A stretch of 64,000 nt of DNA from Candidatus Puniceispirillum sp. (lineage in GTDB: Bacteria; Pseudomonadota; Alphaproteobacteria; Caedimonadales; UBA1908), in contig PNJU01000005.1 in NCBI GenBank assembly GCA_013822015.1, forward strand, positions 88,901-152,900. Direction: 5' to 3'. Position 1 is the stretch's first letter. Every line of letters begins with the position of its first letter. The notes below the pieces were generated by a model. It was not told the origin of the DNA. It worked only from the letters and a program-made list of their open reading frames with translations, and searched no databases. The position numbers were made by a program, and so were the translations under genes. Below, in pieces: positions 45,256 to 51,849 of the stretch.

Positions 45256-46004
45256 GATAGGACCCTTGCTTCTGTGTCGAGTTTTTGAACAAGTGTGGCA
45301 ACATCTGGTACTTTGATGCCGGCTTTGCGTGTTGCGGGCTCTGCGACCTTAATGATCTCACGCGTGGGGGACAGACTCATGCCGTAACTCGCAACGGGCA
45401 CCATATCGAGGGGCTTTTTCTTTGCCTGCATAATGTTTGGGAGTTTTGGATAACGCGGTTCATTGAGGCGCAAATCCACGCTGATGACACAGGGTCTGCG
45501 ACAGGTGAGGGTTTCAAGGCCTCCATCCACCTCACGGGTCACTTTAAAGGCGTCGCCAGTCACGTCAATTTTGGAGGCGAATGTTGCCTGGGACCAGTTT
45601 AGGAAGCCTGCCAGCATCTGGGCCGTTTGGTTGGCGTCATCATCAATGGCCTGCTTACCTAAAAGGCACAGGTCCGGTTTTTCACTCTCAACGATTTTCG
45701 CCAGAATTTTGGCAACGTGATAAGGCTCAAGGGTGTCTTGGGTCTCCACGAGGATGGCGCGGTCCGCACCCAGGGCCAGGGCTGAGCGCAGGGTTTCCTG
45801 GGCGGCGGAGGGGCCAATGCTGACGACAATAATCTCGTCTGCCACGCCGGCTTCCTTCATGCGCACCGCTTCTTCAACGGCAATCTCATCAAAGGGGTTC
45901 ATGGACATCTTGAGGCCAGCCAAATCCATGCCAGATCCATCGGCCTTCACGCGCGCCTTCATGTTGTAATCGAGGACACGCTTGATACTGACTAATACTT
46001 TCAT
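45252..46004 (-). CDS. etfB: electron transfer flavoprotein beta subunit
   Basis: A 250-residue EtfB. The N-terminus [14 protein letters not shown], the [16 protein letters not shown] segment, [12 protein letters not shown], and the AMP-binding and recognition-loop region ([41 protein letters not shown]) are typical. It forms the EtfAB heterodimer with the overlapping etfA. The pair probably supports fatty acid or amino acid oxidation. Confidence 0.97.
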   Translation of the reverse strand: MKVLVSIKRVLDYNMKARVKADGSGMDLAGLKMSMNPFDEIAVEEAVRMKEAGVADEIIVVSIGPSAAQETLRSALALGADRAILVETQDTLEPYHVAKILAKIVESEKPDLCLLGKQAIDDDANQTAQMLAGFLNWSQATFASKIDVTGDAFKVTREVDGGLETLTCRRPCVISVDLRLNEPRYPKLPNIMQAKKKPLDMVPVASYGMSLSPTREIIKVAEPATRKAGIKVPDVATLVQKLDTEARVLS

Positions 46005-46076
46005 CGGTATATCCCTGTTTTCTTTCAGCTTTTGCCATCCTAAAGGAAAAGCGCGTGCCCCTCAAGGGGGCGCAAG

Positions 46077-47708
46077 TCACGCGCGCTTGACTTTAAGAGC
46101 AGCGGACGCAGGAATGTTTGCGGCACCCTTTTCCTTTGCCGGCCCTTTGCGCGGTTTTCCACCTTGAGGCGCGCTTTTTGTTGTTGGCGCCTTACCGGAC
46201 TTTGGTTTCACGGCACTTGATTTAAGCGGCGCCTTTACAGACGCACTTTTCTTCACAGGGGACGCCTTGGGCGCGGACAGGGCTTTTTCCCCCTCCAAGG
46301 GAACGTTTGCATTTTCCCCAATCATGAATACGGGCGCGGGACCTTTGAGGGCCTTGTGGGACAAGGGATCATTCTCCCAAATGAATTTGCTCACAGCCGG
46401 AGCCGTGTGCTCACGCCAGCGACGTCCGTTGAAAACGCCGTAGTGACCAACGCCTTGCTGTACAAGATGGGCGCGCTTATCCTGGGGGATGTTGGGACAA
46501 ATGGTGTGGGCTGCGTGGGTTTGTCCCACGCCTGAAATATCGTCCTTTTCACCTTCAACGGTCATGAGAGCTGTCTTTGTGATGGCATGGGTGTTGACGC
46601 GCTCGCCTTTCCAGATCATTTCTCCCCTGGGCAGAAGGTGTTTTTGAAAGGCCGTGTAGACGCTGTCGAGGAAGTACTTTGCGGGTAGGTCTAGGACTGC
46701 GCGGTATTCATCATAAAAACGACGATGGGCGTCGGCGTGGTCCTCGTCACCATGGATGAGATGTTCAAAAAGGCGTTGGTGGGAGCTCATGTGCGCGTCG
46801 ATGTTCAGGCTCATGAATCCCTGCAGCATGAGAAAGCCCGGGCACACAGCGCGAAATGCGCCAGGATAATAGTGAGGAACGCGCGCAATGACGGAGTGGG
46901 AAAACCACTCGATGGGCTTTTCCTTGGCAAGGGTATTGACCTTGGTGGGTGTAATGCGCGTATCAATGGGCCCCCCCATAAGGGTCATGGACAGGGGCTG
47001 ATACTTTGAGTCATGGGCGGCCAAAAGGGCGGTCATGGCCAAGACCGGAACGGCCGGTTGGCACACACCCAAAATGTGGTAGTTGGGTCCAATGAGTTTT
47101 GCAAAATCCATCAAATACTGGATATAGTCCTCAAGGGAAAAATTCCCCATATAGAGCGGCACGTCCCGGGCATTTTCCCAGTCGGTGATGTAAACATCGT
47201 TATGTTTGAGAAGGGCGCGGACCGTGTCACGCAGGAGTGTGGCGTAGTGGCCAGAATAGGGCGCGACGATGAGGAGCTTGGGCTGCTTAAGGGGCGACAC
47301 CTTTGATGAAAGTTCCGATGTCTGTCCCGTGTGTTTCTCAAAATGAATCAGCTGACAGAAGGGCTTTGCGGCCACAACGCGCTCTTGAACGGCGTACACA
47401 TGGTCGTCGGCGCACGTAATGGACTCGATACCAAACGCAGGCTTGCGGTAACGGTTTGTGGCGCGCTCAAGGATCTCAACCCCCGCGGCCATGCGCCTGC
47501 CCAGATTCGTGTGGGCGTAGGGAGAAAAGACTCCCCGATTGGCCTTACGAAACATGTGGGAGGCCATATTGAGGGGTTTGCCCGAAAGCTCTCCAAAATC
47601 ATGGGAGTAGTAAATCATGGTCATTTGGCTGTGCTGGAAAAGGTCCGCAGCAGGTCTTGGCACAAGGGGGTGCTCTGGGTGAGGGTGACGCTGGTTAAAA
47701 AGGCGCAT
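46077..47708 (-). CDS. phaZ: intracellular polyhydroxyalkanoate depolymerase
   Basis: A 543-residue PhaZ of the i-PhaZ type that mobilises PHA granules. The active-site Cys is in ILGVCQPAVPVLAM (GVCQP instead of a Ser lipase box, as in the Cupriavidus enzyme). PKLLIVAPYSGHYATLLRDTV, DWENARDVP and QQGVGHYGVFNGRRWREHTAP (His) fit the family. The last ~90 residues are an unusual Lys/Ala/Pro/Ser-rich tail resembling PhaF or histone-like tails. phaC lies 8 kb away, so synthesis and breakdown are both encoded here. Confidence 0.92.
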   Translation of the reverse strand: MRLFNQRHPHPEHPLVPRPAADLFQHSQMTMIYYSHDFGELSGKPLNMASHMFRKANRGVFSPYAHTNLGRRMAAGVEILERATNRYRKPAFGIESITCADDHVYAVQERVVAAKPFCQLIHFEKHTGQTSELSSKVSPLKQPKLLIVAPYSGHYATLLRDTVRALLKHNDVYITDWENARDVPLYMGNFSLEDYIQYLMDFAKLIGPNYHILGVCQPAVPVLAMTALLAAHDSKYQPLSMTLMGGPIDTRITPTKVNTLAKEKPIEWFSHSVIARVPHYYPGAFRAVCPGFLMLQGFMSLNIDAHMSSHQRLFEHLIHGDEDHADAHRRFYDEYRAVLDLPAKYFLDSVYTAFQKHLLPRGEMIWKGERVNTHAITKTALMTVEGEKDDISGVGQTHAAHTICPNIPQDKRAHLVQQGVGHYGVFNGRRWREHTAPAVSKFIWENDPLSHKALKGPAPVFMIGENANVPLEGEKALSAPKASPVKKSASVKAPLKSSAVKPKSGKAPTTKSAPQGGKPRKGPAKEKGAANIPASAALKVKRA

Positions 47709-47760
47709 GGCGTGAATCCTTCGCTCTTACAAAAAGTCACGTAATTATGCGGTTAGAGTG

Positions 47761-48402
47761 TTAAGAAAGGGTTAAGAGGACCCGGGCCATATGCTCTGGG
47801 GGCGTTGCATGATTAAAGGAGGTTACAAAGCGTCCGCGCTGGTCCATGACGTAGATGAGGGATGAGTGATCCATGATGTAGTCCGCTTTGCCTGTCTCGC
47901 TGGGCGGGATGGCGGCGTGGACGTGGTACGCAGTCATGGCTTTTGCAATGGCCTCAGGTGTGCCGGTGAGGGCGGTGAGAGAGGGATGAAAGTGTTTGAG
48001 ATAGCCGTTTAAAACTTGAACCGTGTCGCGCTTGGGGTCAACGGTAATAAAAAGGGGCTGAAAGCTTTTTGCTTTGTCGCCCATACGCTCAAGGGCGTCC
48101 GTCAGGCCATAAAGCGCTGTGGGGCAAATATCCGGGCAGTAAGTATAGCCGAAATAAACAAGGGTATATTTGCCGCGAAAATCAAGGTGGGAGCGTGTGC
48201 GTCCCGTGTGATCTTCAAGCAAAAAGGGCCCACCAATGGAGACTCCGCCTGCGCCCTTAATGAGGGTCGCCTCGGCAACGGCCGTCTGTGTTGTGGACTG
48301 GGCGTGGGGTTGCGGGGAAAGCCCTGCACGCGACACGAGGAAACCTGCGCCCAGAACAAATGCTCCCACAATGCTTAAGCCAATGATTTTTCTGGAAGAC
48401 AT
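47761..48402 (-). CDS. SCO1/SenC copper chaperone-like protein
   Basis: A 213-residue SCO-family protein with an N-terminal membrane anchor (MSSRKIIGLSIVGAFVLGAGFLV) and a thioredoxin-like domain. The copper-binding CX3C is in YTYCPDICPTAL (two Cys), with the distal His in IMDHSSLIYV. SCO proteins deliver copper to the CuA site of cytochrome c oxidase in the periplasm. It implies an aa3-type oxidase elsewhere in the genome. Confidence 0.94.
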   Translation of the reverse strand: MSSRKIIGLSIVGAFVLGAGFLVSRAGLSPQPHAQSTTQTAVAEATLIKGAGGVSIGGPFLLEDHTGRTRSHLDFRGKYTLVYFGYTYCPDICPTALYGLTDALERMGDKAKSFQPLFITVDPKRDTVQVLNGYLKHFHPSLTALTGTPEAIAKAMTAYHVHAAIPPSETGKADYIMDHSSLIYVMDQRGRFVTSFNHATPPEHMARVLLTLS

Positions 48403-48440
48403 GGATCACCTGGTGCGCAGTATTATTCTGCAAAGACCCT

Positions 48441-48493
48441 TCCATAAGACGCCCAACATGTCAATGTCTTCGGTGTGTTTAACGTCTTATGGA
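48441..48493. repeat. 11-bp inverted repeat before the SCO1-like gene
   Basis: TCCATAAGACG (48441-48451) and CGTCTTATGGA (48483-48493) are perfect inverted repeats, 31 bases apart, extended by AAGG/CCTT after a short bulge. They lie between the end of the UIM-protein gene and the SCO1-like start. Terminator, operator or leader structure are all possible. Confidence 0.45.
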
Positions 48494-48538
48494 GAAGGGG
48501 GCAGGGTGCCCATTGCGGGCGCACCTGCGGTGTTTTTG

Positions 48539-49561
48539 TTATCTTGTGCCTGCTGCTTCAAAAGCTGCAGGATCATAGTCTTCCCACTCTCCATCCTGGT
48601 CATCCCCAGGAAACACAAGGGGAAAATCCATGGGCATCAATGGCGCAAAGTTTGAGCTTGAAGAGCTGGTGAATGGAGACAGGGTGCCCATATCGCTTGC
48701 TCTGCCCAAAACTGTAAAACCACCCGGTCCAACGGCAACGTTGCGAAGTGGAGTGGCCTCATGTGGATGGGTCTCAAGATCATCATCGTTTAAGGAAAAA
48801 GTTTGGCCTTTAGTTGGCTGTGCAGGCGCACGAAAGAAAGGGGCGCGTGGACGTCCTTGCGAAGAGGACGAGGAAGAGGAAGAGGAAGAAGATGAGGACG
48901 AGGACGATGAAGAAGGCGTCTCTGGTATCACGGGCACGCTGGAACACGCATAGGAGTCTGAAAGACGCGCTGCGCGCTGCGCAAGCATTATGGCTTTCAT
49001 TTCTTGCTCTTCCAGAGTTAGAAATTCGTCTGGTAAATCAAATCCGTGCTCTTGGAGATATCCAACATTTTCGTCTGTATATGTGGGATCTCCTTGGGGG
49101 AATACCAGGGGAATAGCGTCAAAATGAAGGGCGCACTCTTGGTCCGATGTGTAGGCGTGATCATCCTCTTCTGGATCGGAAATGACCTGGGTATCATCAA
49201 AGGGTGCCTGGGATAGGCGCAAAGCTTCAGCGAGCTCATCGTCGGAATCATCACTGGCAGCCACAGGGTTCACTCTTTGATCATTATGTACGTAGTGATC
49301 TGCTGTGTGAAAATGCTCATCCACAACCAGAGCACCTTGTTCTTGCGCGGGCTCTTGCTGTGCGGGCTCAGGCGCAGCCACGGGCTGGGCTTCTAAGGAC
49401 AGGGCAAGAGCGACGGCGTCAAGGTCGTCATCGCTTAGGGCGTGACCAAGGGCGTGCGCGGCAGGGGTATCCTGGGACGGTTCAGTGGCATCTGAGGCAA
49501 AGACACAGAAACTGTAAGTTGTGGACAACAACAGAAGGGCGATTTTTTTAAAAGGGGGCAT
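48539..49561 (-). CDS. exported acidic protein with UIM-like motifs and a poly-Ser tract
   Basis: A 340-residue protein: signal peptide MPPFKKIALLLLSTTYSFCVFAS, then a long acidic, disordered-looking region. Residues 107-118 (DDELAEALRLSQ) match the ubiquitin-interacting motif pattern acidic-acidic-acidic-hydrophobic-x-x-Ala-x-x-x-Ser: Leu110, Ala113, Ser117. Residues 44-57 (DDDLDAVALALSLE) are similar but the leucine is one place early; 184-195 (EEQEMKAIMLAQ) is weaker. SDSYACSS (201-208) recurs in the 50623 protein, then 18 Ser (217-234). GAGAGAG precedes the ATG. A candidate host ubiquitin binder; no enzyme domain seen. Confidence 0.8.
   Translation of the reverse strand: MPPFKKIALLLLSTTYSFCVFASDATEPSQDTPAAHALGHALSDDDLDAVALALSLEAQPVAAPEPAQQEPAQEQGALVVDEHFHTADHYVHNDQRVNPVAASDDSDDELAEALRLSQAPFDDTQVISDPEEDDHAYTSDQECALHFDAIPLVFPQGDPTYTDENVGYLQEHGFDLPDEFLTLEEQEMKAIMLAQRAARLSDSYACSSVPVIPETPSSSSSSSSSSSSSSSSSSQGRPRAPFFRAPAQPTKGQTFSLNDDDLETHPHEATPLRNVAVGPGGFTVLGRASDMGTLSPFTSSSSSNFAPLMPMDFPLVFPGDDQDGEWEDYDPAAFEAAGTR
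48860..48913. repeat. tract coding for 18 consecutive serines
   Basis: The minus-strand codons are TCT, TCA, TCG and TCC in mixed order, giving a GAGGAA-like purine-rich stretch on the plus strand. The varied codons suggest that the serine run is kept at protein level and is not only slippage. It may still vary in length between strains. Confidence 0.75.
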
Positions 49562-49593
49562 TGTTTTTCTCTCTCTTTTTTTTAAGCACTCCT

Positions 49594-49622
49594 CTCTTAT
49601 GTCATATTGTCAAAAATGTCAA
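49594..49622 (-). promoter_or_regulatory. weak candidate promoter of the 48539 gene
   Basis: On the minus strand TTGACA (49617-49622) is followed after 17 bases by TAAGAG (49594-49599), only a 3/6 -10 match. A second TTGACA lies at 49608-49613. Low certainty. Confidence 0.3.
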
Positions 49623-49706
49623 TTCATTTGTGTGCGATTATTGCAGGGATGCCCCTTTCGTTCATGGTGTGGCCAAGTAAAAAAACGTGCGAACCCTAAA
49701 TTCTGA

Positions 49707-50531
49707 CTAGGTTTTCGAGTCACTTTGCCCGGTAAGGGCGGCTTTGAGTGCGGCAATATCTTTGCGCAGGGCCTTGACCTCTTGGCGTAGGGTGTGCGTT
49801 GACTCGTCCTCGCCCTCATTTTCCCGCTCGGCTTTGGCAACGGCTGCCACAACGGACCCGATAAACAAGTTTACGATCAAATAGCCCACCACAATCATAA
49901 AGACGATGAAGAAGAGGCCCACTTGGGGGGCTTCATGGGCCAGGTTCTGGGTATAGGTAATCCAAATCCCTGATGTCATGATGGAGAAGAGATGGAACAT
50001 GGCGCTGCCAAGGCTGCCAAAGGCGCCGGGAATATGGGGACCAAGAAGGCCCACGGCAATGCTGCTAAAGACAAAATAGAACACAAAGGACAGGAACAAA
50101 ACGTTGAGAAGGCCCGGGATGGCGTGGGCCAGGGCGTCAATGATGTGCTTGGTTTTAGGTAAAATCTCAAGCATCTTCATGGAGTGCAAAACACGCAGTA
50201 CTCGTACCGTTTCAAGACCATAGGACGCCGGCAGAAGGGATATGAATGTGACCATCATGTCGAACACGTTCCAATAGTTTTTGAAGAATTTGCGCCGGGT
50301 CACCATCATGCGCGAGATCATTTCCACAATGAACACCGTCAAGATAAAGGTATCCATACCTTCAAGCAGATCTTTGGTGTAGTGGCGAATCCAGGGAATA
50401 TCCTCAAGACCAAAGATCAAGGCATTGGTGAAAACCAGGAGGGAAATAATCAGATGCGTTGATTTTTTCTCAAAGAATTTATCAACTTTTTCAGCCGCTT
50501 CTTCGCTGTATATGAACAGATGTTTCAGCAT
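49707..50531 (-). CDS. voltage-gated cation channel homologue with unusual filter
   Basis: A 274-residue single-domain channel of the bacterial sodium channel (NaChBac-like) type: S1-S4, S5-pore-S6, then a C-terminal coiled coil (about 235-266). S4 has R110, R113 and K119 in VRVLRVLHSMKM. The selectivity filter, usually TLESW, reads TSGIW at 186-190, so the ring glutamate is replaced by Gly188. Selectivity is therefore unpredictable. The SD-like GAGGAG directly abuts the ATG, closer than usual. It lies between the two UIM-like genes on the same strand. Confidence 0.88.
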   Translation of the reverse strand: MLKHLFIYSEEAAEKVDKFFEKKSTHLIISLLVFTNALIFGLEDIPWIRHYTKDLLEGMDTFILTVFIVEMISRMMVTRRKFFKNYWNVFDMMVTFISLLPASYGLETVRVLRVLHSMKMLEILPKTKHIIDALAHAIPGLLNVLFLSFVFYFVFSSIAVGLLGPHIPGAFGSLGSAMFHLFSIMTSGIWITYTQNLAHEAPQVGLFFIVFMIVVGYLIVNLFIGSVVAAVAKAERENEGEDESTHTLRQEVKALRKDIAALKAALTGQSDSKT

Positions 50532-50541
50532 CTCCTCACGT

Positions 50542-50604
50542 CCCCCCTTGTGTATTTGATTATCAGACTATGCTGCCATCATCGACCAGTTGATGCAAGG
50601 GGGG
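50542..50604 (-). promoter_or_regulatory. long-range inverted repeat in the channel mRNA leader
   Basis: CCCCCCTTG (50542-50550) and CAAGGGGGG (50596-50604) pair perfectly around a 45-base loop containing a smaller hairpin near 50579-50595. One arm is 11 bases from the channel ATG, so folding could affect ribosome access; it could also terminate the upstream 50623 transcript. Confidence 0.45.
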
Positions 50605-50622
50605 CTAGTGGTTGGAAAAAGA

Positions 50623-51366
50623 CTATGCCTCGTCCTCAAAGAAAGTTGAGGGAGGCAGATTTCCCAGTCTCAAGTCGTCAAAGATGCTTTGTAGTTCTTC
50701 AAGGGTGATGTCGTTTTGCGTGCTTGAGTGGGCGCGCGCCAGTGGCAAAGAGTCGTCCCAACAATCATGGGTGGCTTGCGCCATGTCACTCGGCAGAGCA
50801 GGAAGAGAGGGCACAAAACGGGAAAGCACAGCGTCCAGAGGGGGCAGATGTTCATCTTGAGATGTCATCTCTGGCGCTGTGTTCCATGGGCCAAGGGGCA
50901 TATCAGAAAAGGGGTCCATGGGGTCAAAGCTCTTTGAGTTGTCTTTAAAGTCTTCTGACGTGCTGTGTGAGCGCGCAGCTTTGCTGCTTTTGCAGGCATG
51001 GGTGAGATGAGAGGTGTCGCGCTTGCGCGCTGTGCGGTGCGCAGGCCCAGTGTCTGTACTTGAGCACGCGTAAGAGCTGCTTTCAACGGGTGGGGTGCTT
51101 GGTTTGTGGTCGTAGACAGCATCGCGTGAGCGCGCCAGTGCGGCCGCCAGTTGAGCATCCTCCTCTTCAGGTGTGAGGTGATATGCAAACTGCCGCGGCT
51201 GCCTTCGCAGCCATCTCCCGAAGTGATCGGATTGGTGTGCGCCTTGTGATTGAGGCTCCATGGAGAGGGCGAGGGCTCTTTGTAAATCATCGTCGCTGTT
51301 TGAGGCCGTGGCGGTTGTCACGGCCAGGCATGATAGAAGTACGATGTGTTTTGGGGACAATGTCAT
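50623..51366 (-). CDS. exported protein with two UIM-like motifs
   Basis: A 247-residue protein: signal peptide MTLSPKHIVLLSCLAVTTATAS, then UIM-like motif DDDLQRALALSMEP at 25-38 (Leu28, Ala31, Ser35, all in register) and a second one in EEEDAQLAAALARSRD (67-82; Leu73, Ala76, Ser80). SSYACSS at 97-103 recurs in the 48539 protein. The remainder is Ser/Pro/Asp-rich and looks disordered. ATG 51366 is chosen over the ORF start at 51468, since the extension hides the signal peptide and covers the predicted promoter. Function unknown; host ubiquitin binding is the leading idea. Confidence 0.8.
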   Translation of the reverse strand: MTLSPKHIVLLSCLAVTTATASNSDDDLQRALALSMEPQSQGAHQSDHFGRWLRRQPRQFAYHLTPEEEDAQLAAALARSRDAVYDHKPSTPPVESSSYACSSTDTGPAHRTARKRDTSHLTHACKSSKAARSHSTSEDFKDNSKSFDPMDPFSDMPLGPWNTAPEMTSQDEHLPPLDAVLSRFVPSLPALPSDMAQATHDCWDDSLPLARAHSSTQNDITLEELQSIFDDLRLGNLPPSTFFEDEA

Positions 51367-51392
51367 GGGGCTTACTCTATGAAAAACTGATT

Positions 51393-51422
51393 CATATAGA
51401 ATCACACAAGACAATTTGTCAA
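51393..51422 (-). promoter_or_regulatory. predicted promoter of the 50623 gene
   Basis: On the minus strand TTGACA (51417-51422), 18 bases, then TATATG (51393-51398), ending 26 bases before the ATG. A good sigma70-type candidate. Confidence 0.5.
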
Positions 51423-51477
51423 ATTTTGAGTGGGTAAAAAAGTGTGCGCTGAAAAGAAAGTGAACCACTCAAAAGAG

Positions 51478-51553
51478 TGGCTCCCCGGGACGGACTCGAA
51501 CCGCCGACAGGGTGATTAACAGTCACCTGCTCTACCGACTGAGCTACCGGGGA
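51478..51553 (-). tRNA. tRNA-Asn (GTT)
   Basis: A 76-base cloverleaf on the minus strand. Acceptor TCCCCGG pairs with CCGGGGA, the D arm is TAGCTCAGTCGGTAGAG, the anticodon stem GGTGA/TCACC holds loop CTGTTAA (anticodon GTT), and the T arm has GGTTCGAGTCC. The discriminator G and 3' CCA are encoded. Confidence 0.97.
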
Positions 51554-51647
51554 ATGAGGTGTTTATAGCAGACCCTTTTTTAAAAAACCAGAGGCAAAAG
51601 ATGCGCTTCTCGTTTTTTTTTGACGCCCCTTCGAAAAGGGAGGTCAC

Positions 51648-51721
51648 TGGAGGCCGGGACCGGAATTGAACCGACGTACAAGGATTTGCAGTCCTCTGCA
51701 TAACCACTCTGCCACCCGGCC
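51648..51721 (-). tRNA. tRNA-Cys (GCA)
   Basis: A 74-base cloverleaf on the minus strand, about 95 bases from tRNA-Asn. Acceptor GGCCGGG pairs with CCCGGCC, the anticodon loop is CTGCAAA (anticodon GCA) on stem GAGGA/TCCTT with one wobble pair, and GGTTCAATTCC forms the T arm. The 3' CCA is encoded. Confidence 0.96.
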
Positions 51722-51849
51722 TTAGGGTGAGCTTTGTCTCGACGTGAGAGTATCCATGTGTGTGGGTTTGGTCAATCCCTTTTGTTGGATCTTTTCAGGA
51801 ACGCGTGTGCGCGCTAGTATGGGCGTCAAGACAAAGACCCGAGTAACCC

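Noticed and set aside
48630-48953. A plus-strand ORF with a Glu/Asp-rich run opposite the poly-Ser tract
   Set aside because: The acidic run is only the complement of serine codons; it has no ribosome site or signal peptide, and the minus-strand gene has both.
48539-49561. A third UIM at residues 184-195 of the 48539 protein
   Set aside because: EEQEMKAIMLAQ lacks the conserved serine and has Glu at the hydrophobic position; kept only as a weak resemblance.
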